A stretch of DNA of 64,000 nucleotides from Pascua guehoae (lineage: Eukaryota; Basidiomycota; Tremellomycetes; Trichosporonales; Trichosporonaceae), in assembly GCA_001600415.1 (NCBI GenBank), contig BCJX01000004.1:2349095-2413094 (forward strand). Direction: 5' to 3'. Within the stretch, counting starts at the first letter, position 1, and each line of letters opens with the position of its first letter. A program made the translations under genes and the position numbers. The notes beneath the pieces were generated by a model. That model ran no database searches. It saw nothing but the letters and a program-made list of their open reading frames with translations, and was not told the DNA's origin. Shown in pieces: positions 56,881-64,000 of the stretch.

Positions 56881-57804
56881 TGGGTCTGTACCTATGACGA
56901 CTGGCTTTGGGATGTGGACTTCCTATCAACGCTGGGGCTCCATGCTGTTGCTGGGCATGCTGGCATTGGTGCTTTGCTTCCCAGCCATTTAATAGGTTTT
57001 CAGCATGGGATAACAGCTGTAGCCTCCCTCTCACCCCAAGCGCGGTATCACGCACTCGAAGGGCAGATTGGGCTCTGTTGCGAGAGACGTTATGGGGCCA
57101 CCTCATACGCCCCGTTGAGAGGAGTCGTGCTCCTTGGCTCAGACGCCACACATCAAGAGAGACGGTTCTCCATTGAAGCCTGCCACACGCACCCGATCGT
57201 GGACAAGGGGTTGAATCAAGGTCGAGCAGTCGTTATGCCAATGATGGGATTTTACCATCGGCGGGGGCGAGGAATAGCCTGGCGCTGGGGGTTTGTGTTT
57301 GTCTGTACTTTACGCCTGCTGGCCGGGGGTGCTGCACATCAAGCAAAGGAAGTGCCAGGTTCAGCGGGATGTGCTCTGGATGCCCCGGCTTGAGGGGGGG
57401 CCGTGCACGTGCACATCTACGACCAGAACATGTAGAGACTGCCACGTTGAGTGTGGTCGCGGGCACCGTTCCAGTACGCTATGAAAGGCAAAGACGACAT
57501 CTCGAGGGGGAAATCACGTTCGGTGCCGGGTCTCAGGAAGATGATGGACTTAATGCTGTCAACCTCGAATACCGCGTCGGCCGTGAGTTGGTGAGCTGTC
57601 AATGAAAGGATTGGCGGAGAGCTACGGTCCATTCTCCATCGCACGAAGTAGGCCATGAAACCGAAAGACAACACGTCCAGGGGTAAACCAAATTCCCACC
57701 GTGTTGTTCTCAGGAAGGTGGGAGAATGCTGTCAGAGTCTCAAAGGCATTCTGCAGCTCTATCTCGCACAGGACGAATTATATTGCATGATGCCACGAGC
57801 CGAA

Positions 57805-59858
57805 CTAATCCCACAACCACGAGATCCACCTGATCCAACCATGCTTTGGCGGGACGAGCTCTTCGGGGTTGCGCTCAATGTCTGCCAAAATCTTCTCGAG
57901 GGGGACGTCGGACAGGTTGACAAACTTTGTCCGCTTGACAATCTTCCACACAATGAAGAGGAAGGCAATGAGGCCAATGTCCCTATGGTTGTTAGGGCGT
58001 GTGCTGGGACTGGACCGCTCGGTATACTCACAAATAGCCAGTGATGAACCCAGCAACATTCCAGTTGCCCTTTGTAAACACCGAGAAGCCGTTTGTGAGG
58101 AGGAGCAGGGTGCAGAAGGCGACTCCGAGGCTGGACGAGTAGGCTGTGGGATATGTCAGCATACAGCTGGCGTGGTCCTGCCCTACCCCCCCCCCCCCAA
58201 AAAAAAAAACTTACGTGTCCACCAGTTGTACCATGGCAGGCGGCGGGGGTCGATACGCTGCTTGCGGAAGGCGGTACGCATGCGGAGATGGTTTGTCAAG
58301 ACGGCAATCCACGAAATGAGCACCGCACAGCCGACGAGGTTCATAAACCAGTAAAAGACAGTGAGGGCCGATTCGGACATGCTCATGAACGCGAGGAATG
58401 AAAACAAAATGTAGCTCAGGACCGAGACATATGGTGTGCCGATGCGGTTCACGCGGGTCAAGACGCGCGGGGCGTGGCCCTTGAGGGCAAGACCGTAGAG
58501 GACGCGGGACCCGCCGAGCAGGGCCTGGTTGGACGCGCTGTACGCCGACGTAATGACGACCGCATTGACAATGTGCGGGATCGCACGAATGCCGCCCGCC
58601 GACACGGCAATGACAAACGGCGACGTCGCGGCCGTACCCGAGTCGTTCTGGATACGCGGGTCGTCGCTCGAGACGAGCATGCCCACGATGAGCACCGAGA
58701 GGACGTAGAAGATCATCACACGCGCAAACACGCGCTTGATGGCCTTGGGGATGGCGTGCCGCGGGTTCTTGGTCTCGGCCGCCGCCATGGCCACCGACTC
58801 TACACCCGAGTAGGAGAAGACGGCCCCGATGAGCACATACCAAAAGCCAAGGAATCGCCCAAAGGCGCCCGAGGCAATGTACGGGACGAATGGGCCCGGG
58901 TTTTTCCAGTATCGAAATCCTACGCGCTCGACGCCTTTCACTCCGCCAAGGTCGACGATGAGGCCGAAAATGATGAGTCCGACGACTAGGAGGATCTTGA
59001 GAATCGCCTGTGAGGGTTAGTGAGCGCGACGCGGTAATGTCAACAGGCATCGCAGCGCCAGTCTTCATAAAGTAGTCATGGGAAAAGACCGCACCCGCCC
59101 AATGACTCACGAAAGCAAACTCGACCTCGCCAAGCCACGAGATGCGCAGGAAGCCGACAAGGGCCGTGAGGGCGATGAAGATGACGATGAAGACCGCAGG
59201 GTTGAGATCGGTCCAGAACTGGAACAAGACGCAGATGGCGGTGATCTCGGACGGAATCTGGCGTGTGAGCCGAGGACAGGATGGTACCCACGTCAAGTCA
59301 AGTCAAGTCAAGTCAGCAGCTCGAGGCGCTCAAGGCTCGAGACGAGACAGTAGCCAAGCTCAAGACGAGCAAATCTCACCGACAGCCAGTTACCATATGT
59401 CAGATTCCATCCGATGGCAAAGCTCAACGCCGGGTCGACAAAGACCTCGCAGTGCCGCACAAACGAGCCCGTCACCGGAATCAGGGCAGTGACTTCGCCA
59501 AGCGCAAACTGGACGGCACACACGACGAGACCGATGATAAAGTAGGCCAAGAGGGAGCCAAGGGGGCCGCCACTCGCGATCGACCCGCCCAGGCTGAGAA
59601 AGAGCCCCGTGCCAATGGAGCCTGGATGTCAGCGCCCCACGTCAGATGTTAGAGCCCCGTGTACCCACCAGCAAGGGCAATCATGGAGAGGTGCCGCTGT
59701 TCCAGCCCGCGCTTCAGATCGCGCGCCTCGCCCTCCTCCAACACGACGTCTGTGGGAGGGTAGGCGCTTCCATCGCCGAATGCGGCGAGCGCATCCTCGT
59801 CCTTGCCGTATGGCAGGCGCTCGGGGTCGCCTGGCTCAAAGCCTCGCTTTTCTGCCAT
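57805..59858 (-). CDS. Amino acid permease (APC superfamily, YAT family)
   Basis: Six exons (complement): 59669-59858, 59380-59621, 59111-59257, 58215-59007, 58032-58143, 57805-57982; 553 aa, the usual length. A hydrophilic N-terminus ends in RGLEQRHLSMIALAG, spliced to GSIGTGLFLSLGGSI, the conserved TM1 segment of fungal amino acid permeases. Further hallmarks are IPSEITAICVLFQFW, YSGVESVAMAAAETKNPRHA and SAYSASNQALLGGSRVLYGL. About 12 membrane helices are expected, at the plasma membrane, importing amino acids by proton symport; the substrate is not predictable. The second intron contains a (GTCAA)n microsatellite, and the fourth begins with an A/C homopolymer run (58186-58208). Confidence 0.94.
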
Positions 59859-61255
59859 GGCTGGCGCTGGGGGTGTATAAGGTCCAACTGTCAGTTGGGT
59901 GGACAATGGAGGATTGGCGAGTAATGAGATGAGAGAGTGTGGAGATAGAGGAGCAAGATGAAGGAGCAATGGCAACTCTCTGTTAGGCTACAAAGCCCCA
60001 TCGGATAAGTATCCACGCTAAGGCACTGGCGGCAGTAGCCGCATAAAGTTTGTTGTCTCGACCTGGTGAAACCAGACACACTGGCTCAGCCGCTAAGGCA
60101 CCCCTCAGATCGCGCTCATGATGGGAATGACTCCATCAGAGGCCGGCATGTCGCAAGAGCTCAAGGTGTGCGAGGCGACTATCGTAAATAATGGCCCAAA
60201 CTCAGTGTTACACCATGCGGTAGGTGCGGGGCCCACTCGGTCGTCGCCGAATATAGCTGGCTGTGGCGTTACGGATTTTGGTGCAATCAGTAACGCCAAG
60301 CACGTGCAACGGGCCCATGAATCACCGCCGCATGCGCCGCACGCTCCGAAGATGGCCTGCAACGACGCTGCGATGCGGTGCGACACTATTGGGGCCACAT
60401 ACTCCATAACCCAAGAGGGCGGGATGCAGTCGTGCTTCAACGAGGGGGAGGTGCGCCTTGTGCTCCCGTTGTTTTGATGTTGTTTTGATGTGCTTGCAGA
60501 CGGTATTTTGATGAACTTGCAGTTGCAACTGCCCTCTTACCGCTGACCGCGCTGCCCGCCGAGCATGCGCCTCACAACTACACATCGGCTAGCAGGAGAA
60601 ACGAAAAGCCAAGCCATTACATCTTGGAATCTTTCACGTTAGCCACTGCTGTAACCATGTGCCATGTTGCAGCTTCATTGTCGGCAGACCATATCTGTCT
60701 GTTAGTGGCGCTTGTGCCTGGGTGTCTTCAGGAGTATTCAAATGTTGTTGGTAGGGCGTACGCTTGAGGGTGACATGGTTCCATCATCCCGGCATTTCCA
60801 AGATATCCCGCACTGTGCGTTACTTTCGTCTGTATGTGAAGCAGCTGATTCATCGAGAGCGAGTGTTCTAGGTGTGAGTAGTGCCTGCGAGCCCACATGA
60901 GCCCGTCTGTCTTTAAGGTTGAGACGATCTGGACAGGCAGTGGCAATCAGGTGACACTCACTGCCCCAACATGTCCTCTGGATAACTTCCGGACACGTTC
61001 TTGTGTGCCCGCGTTTGCGTGCTCAGGTGATTATTGTGCTGTAATCTCAAAAGCAATATCTACAGTAAGGTTCTATTCCTGCAGCGAGGTTGCTCTTATT
61101 CTCCTCAAGTACCCGTGTAAGACGAGATGACGATGAGTCGATCGAGACCTTGCAACAGACTCTATGGGACTCGTCTCTGTGACTCTGTGGGACTCGTCTC
61201 TGTACATAAGTATGCCATAGGATAGGCCAAAGGTATCGGCCCCACCACAGTAACC
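59859..61255. other. Intergenic region
   Basis: 1.4 kb lie between the permease start and the cysteine-rich gene remnant. The longest frames (60105-60477) translate to unrecognised sequence. No RNA gene is supported; a tRNA-like A-box match near 60081-60098 lacks partner elements. Confidence 0.45.
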
Positions 61256-61902
61256 ATGCTGTTCACCAACATTGTCACAATTTTCCTCTCGGCTTCCACA
61301 ACCTTTGCCATGTGGGGGAGCCACTGCACGGGTGCCAACAGCATGCCCGGTGAGTCCACTAGTATACGACTGTGGCACTTACAGTCTACAGGCGTGTGCG
61401 TCGGAATCTCCGAGTGCTCGTCGAAAGGCGGCACCAACATCAAGGGCGCGTGTCCGTGGGACGGGCCGAACATTCGATGCTGCACCAAGATCAACTGCAA
61501 GTATCGAAAACAGTGCAAGGTATCATTCAAAACGGGAAATGCCCCGGCGGCGAAGACTTCAAGTACTGCAAGCCGATCCCTCACAATCTGGTACGTGCTT
61601 TGCATTGAACTCGGTATTGACATGGAAAGTAGCCGGGTCTGCACCAGCGTTTAGTAGTATCACGGCAAAGTGACAAGAGTAGCGGAAAATCCCAGAGTGT
61701 GCGCCAAATGAGCCTGTTGGGAAGACGTTTCAGAAGAGAGCAAGGGTGGCATGTTGGAAGAAATGGATATGCTAAGTGCGACGAGTACGCTGTACACTTT
61801 GCCCACCGGGCCTTAGTTGTGCGAAGAACCTTTATCTTGGACAGGTTTGCAACGACACCAAATACATCCCCAGTTCATTCGCAAGACTGCATCAGCTACT
61901 AA
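61256..61902 (+). pseudogene. Cysteine-rich secreted protein, apparently disrupted
   Basis: Exon 1 (61256-61349) encodes a signal peptide (MLFTNIVTIFLSASTTFA). A 42-base intron leads to exon 2 (from 61392) with GVCVGISECSSKGGTNIKGA, then CPWDGPNIRCCTKINC. This is the Cys module seen at the N-terminus of several fungal secreted lysozyme-like and NlpC-type proteins. The next module half, NGKCPGGEDFKYC, is in another frame after position 61519, so one base seems missing. Farther on, IPECAPNEPVGKTF, VACWKKWIC and CPPGLSCAKNLYLGQVC look like further Cys-rich coding sequence, but with a stop between them. It may be a decaying gene, a multi-exon gene I cannot resolve, or one with sequencing errors. 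It converges on, and nearly touches, the metallothionein-like gene. Confidence 0.45.
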
Positions 61903-61944
61903 TTATTCCCCATTTGGACTTGATTTCTTCTCACGTGGACACGT

Positions 61945-63045
61945 CTAGAAGCGGCCCTGTCCCTGGCCCTGCTGACCCTGCTGGCCCTGCTGGGTACTTG
62001 TCCGTCAGCGTCATATTATTCAAGCACCGAGCTGACACTTTGTAAACTCGGGGTGACTTTAAGACTTACGGGTAACCACCGCCCTGGACGAGACCGGCGC
62101 CGGAGCCCGGACCACCGGGGCCAAGGTTGCCCTGGACGCTCTGGCCGGTGGCGGGGTTGTACGTGTCGACGCCGCCAATGTTGAACTGGCCGTCGACGGC
62201 GCCGTGCTGTGTGCCGGTGCCGGTGAGGCCGGCGCCCTGGCCCTGCTGGTGGTGGCCGCCGGTGTGGTGCTGGTGGCCCTGCTGGCCGCTCGAGTAGCCT
62301 GCGCCCTCGACGAGGCCTGCGCCGGAGCCAGGCCCACCGGCGCCGAGGTTACCCTGGACGCTCTGGCCGGTGGCGGGGTTGTATGTGTCGACGCCACCAA
62401 TGTTAAACTGGCCGTCGACGGGGCGGTGCTGCGTGCCGGTGCCGGTGAGGCCGCCGCCCTGACCCTGGCCAAGGCCCTGCTGGTGCGAGTGGGTGCTCTG
62501 CTGGTGCATCCCGGCGCCAGTGAGACCACCGCGGCCGGCCTGCTCCTGCCCGACGGTGCCCGAGGTGCCGTGGCCCGAAGAGCCCATCATGCCAGCAGTC
62601 CCGCTCGTCATGGAACCGGCACCGAGACCCGCGCCGGGGCCCGCGCCCGCGAGACCGGACTGGCCAGCGCGGCCCTGCCCGCCCTGGCGCTGCTGGCGCT
62701 TGTTGAGCTTGCGGCGCCGCATGGCGTCGTCATCATCCTCGTCCGACGACGACGACGACGCGTTGCCCGTCGTACGCGCAGGCTTGCCCGGGCACCCGGG
62801 GCACTTGCACTTGTTCGACTTGCACTGGCAGCCGCCGCGTGCGCACTGGCACGTCGTCCCGACCTCCTCCGACTTGCACTTGCAACCGCTGGGGCGTTAG
62901 TGGCGCTCAAGCCAGTGTGGCGGACGGCCGTGGCGTAAACGGAACGAGAGAATGGCCACTGCTGTGGCGGTGGCGCAGTACAGCATGTGCCACACGCAGA
63001 AGGGTTTCACGACACGCACGTAATAGCCTTCTTGATAGCGTCCAT
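61945..63045 (-). CDS. Metallothionein-like N-terminus fused to Gly/Gln-rich repeats
   Basis: Exons (complement): 63020-63045, 62070-62888, 61945-61996; 298 aa. The 26-base first coding exon (MDAIKKAI) splices to TGCKCKSEEVGTTCQC, then ARGGCQCKSNKCKCPGC. Nine cysteines fall within residues 11-41, as four CxC pairs plus a final Cys, which is a metallothionein-type Cu/Zn-binding arrangement. An acidic SSSSSDEDDDD stretch and a basic MRRRKLNKRQQRQ stretch follow. The rest is Gly-rich, with two near-identical long units containing DGQFNIGGVDTYNPATGQSV and QGNLG, ending in QQGQ repeats and GRF. No signal peptide or membrane helix is seen. I infer metal buffering or storage with a low-complexity, possibly condensate-forming tail. 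The last exon (donor GTAAGT, acceptor GACAAG) is less certain; otherwise the chain stops at 62068. Confidence 0.7.
62085..62445 (-). repeat. Two long direct repeats within the metallothionein-like gene
   Basis: Two units of about 250 bp, spaced so that TGGCCGTCGACGGCG and TGGCCGTCGACGGGG blocks match. Each encodes GLTGTGTQH, then VDGQFNIGGVDTYNPATG, then QSVQGNLG and GPGSGAGLV. They are highly similar in DNA, which indicates a recent internal duplication. Confidence 0.75.
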
Positions 63046-64000
63046 GATTCTTGTGTTTGTTTGTGGGTGGGTGGGTATGAGGCACAACCTGTGTGAAGGG
63101 CTTCTTTATATGCGGGGGGTTTGCTGGGGCTGGTCCAAACCCTCCAACGTGGCCGGGCTCGGTTTCTACGTTTCTACCATTGAGCTTCATGGAATGTCAC
63201 AGAGCATCGGTTGTTGGCATGCTGCGATGGGAATGATGTCATTGATGCTGTCGTGTGACGCATGTTGTTGGATCTTTTCGACCATGACGCGGGAACAGCC
63301 TGGCACTCGGTAGAAACTCCAACCCCCAAACACATGGGGCAGTGTGGTCGTTACCGAGTCCAGGCTAGCGGCTGGCAGCTGGCAGACGGTTCTTTGTTGT
63401 CGGGTGACCCACGTGCTGTTTGCAACCACAGGACCGAGGTTCGGGAATGAACAGGAAGCCATGACGTAAAATAGCCCGAACGATGAAAGAAACTCCAGCA
63501 GCTGTTGTGCAGTGGCACAGAGCATTTTGGAGCTCGGCCGACTCCAACTTCACGGGGCGGTGCAGCGATGTGCGCGATGTATCTTGTGCTCCAGATCGCA
63601 TGTAGATTTAGCAGCGCATGCCCATTGAACATGGGCCCCACCCAGTTCCCGTTGTTAATTATATCTCTTGTTGATGCTGCCCGATCGTCCACACCTGTGA
63701 CGTCTTTCCAGAAGAACTGCTGAAGGTAGGGCGTATGACGTGTCGCGCCCTCTACCAACTGGTGGGATAAGGTCGCATGCTACCTGTCCAGAGTTGTAGG
63801 TCGACTTGAACAATACGAGTATCGCCGCCACATGGGGAAAGAGGGGCCGATTCGCAGGATGGTGATGATCCCATTATACATCCGTTAATGAGATAGGCAC
63901 GGATAATCCCCTAATATGACACTGTGCCCTGAGATTAACAAAAGTTACCCAACTTTGTAATGCCTCGAGCGCCCCCCTCTCTGTTCCCGTCAGTTGCAGT
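63046..64000. other. Upstream region of the metallothionein-like gene
   Basis: 955 bp to the end of the window. No gene recognised; frames at 63187-63758 are unsupported. The part adjoining 63045 is the promoter. I saw no site I can name with confidence. Confidence 0.4.

Larger units (their letters stand above)
51863..57804. other. Repeat-rich, gene-poor segment with assembly gap
   Basis: 5.9 kb lie between eL33 and the amino acid permease. It contains an N gap (53147-53851), five copies of the dispersed repeat, a ~17-bp GC-rich tandem (54870-54925), and GGGCCTGGGGCTG-type repeats (53055-53095). Frames that appear open across the gap are artefacts. I could not support any gene, though unrecognised remnants of a mobile element are likely. 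Confidence 0.6.

Noticed and set aside
60057..60140. Possible tRNA (TGGCTCAGCCGCTAAGGC)
   Set aside because: Only the D-arm-like part matches; no T-arm or acceptor partner was found.
60105..60477. Candidate protein gene on either strand
   Set aside because: Moderately long frames on both strands overlap, show no recognisable motif and lack splice or promoter support.
1..64000. CRISPR array or prokaryotic operon signals
   Set aside because: Spliceosomal introns throughout and no array of regularly spaced identical repeats; the dispersed repeats are irregularly spaced and differ in flanks.

Overview
The window reads as nuclear DNA of a GC-rich basidiomycete yeast, most likely a tremellomycete and plausibly Trichosporonales. 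The reasons are nearly universal short introns (often 37-60 bp) with CTAAC-like branch points close to the 3' splice site, small intergenic distances in the core regions, a chitin deacetylase, a CYP505 P450-reductase fusion, and full-length basidiomycete-type versions of conserved genes. The species assignment is inference. All splice models were built by hand from donor, branch-point and acceptor signals, and each was checked for reading-frame closure; individual boundaries may be off by a base.

Layout: 1-2.4 kb holds an inverted pair of a hairpin-bearing repeat and no gene. 2.5-5.9 kb is a self-sufficient P450 (CYP505 type). 5.9-8.1 kb is gene-poor and carries one copy of a dispersed repeat. 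8.1-12.9 kb is a cluster of three F-box-like genes. 13.1-27.3 kb is a dense block of conserved genes: THO complex subunit 7, 20S proteasome beta-5, an SDHAF1/Sdh6-like LYR protein, the ribosomal-protein chaperone Acl4, the nuclear exoribonuclease Rat1, a Tvp38 family membrane protein and the ER syntaxin Ufe1. 29.2-37.7 kb is a single very large neurofibromin/Ira-type Ras GTPase-activating protein. 38.3-39.0 kb contains two related tRNA-like, possibly pol III, units. 39.4-42.6 kb is the divergent pair MPP6 and MED4. 43.9-45.6 kb is a GPI-type chitin deacetylase. 48.4-50.0 kb is an unusual TUDOR(DUF2945)-polyG-DUF488 gene. 51.0-51.9 kb is ribosomal protein eL33. 51.9-57.8 kb is a repeat-rich, gene-poor segment with an assembly gap and five copies of the same dispersed repeat. 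57.8-59.9 kb is an amino acid permease. 61.3-61.9 kb is a disrupted cysteine-rich secreted-protein gene. 61.9-63.0 kb is a protein with a metallothionein-like head fused to a Gly/Gln-rich repeat tail.

The conserved genes do not form one pathway. RNA biogenesis recurs (THOC7, RAT1, MPP6, MED4, ACL4, eL33), alongside proteolysis (beta-5), membrane traffic (UFE1, TVP38) and Ras signalling (IRA). The parts most likely to be novel are the metallothionein-repeat fusion, the TUDOR-DUF488 fusion across a 49-base G run, the dispersed repeat family and the paired tRNA-like units. I saw no complete transposon, CRISPR array or canonical tRNA gene.
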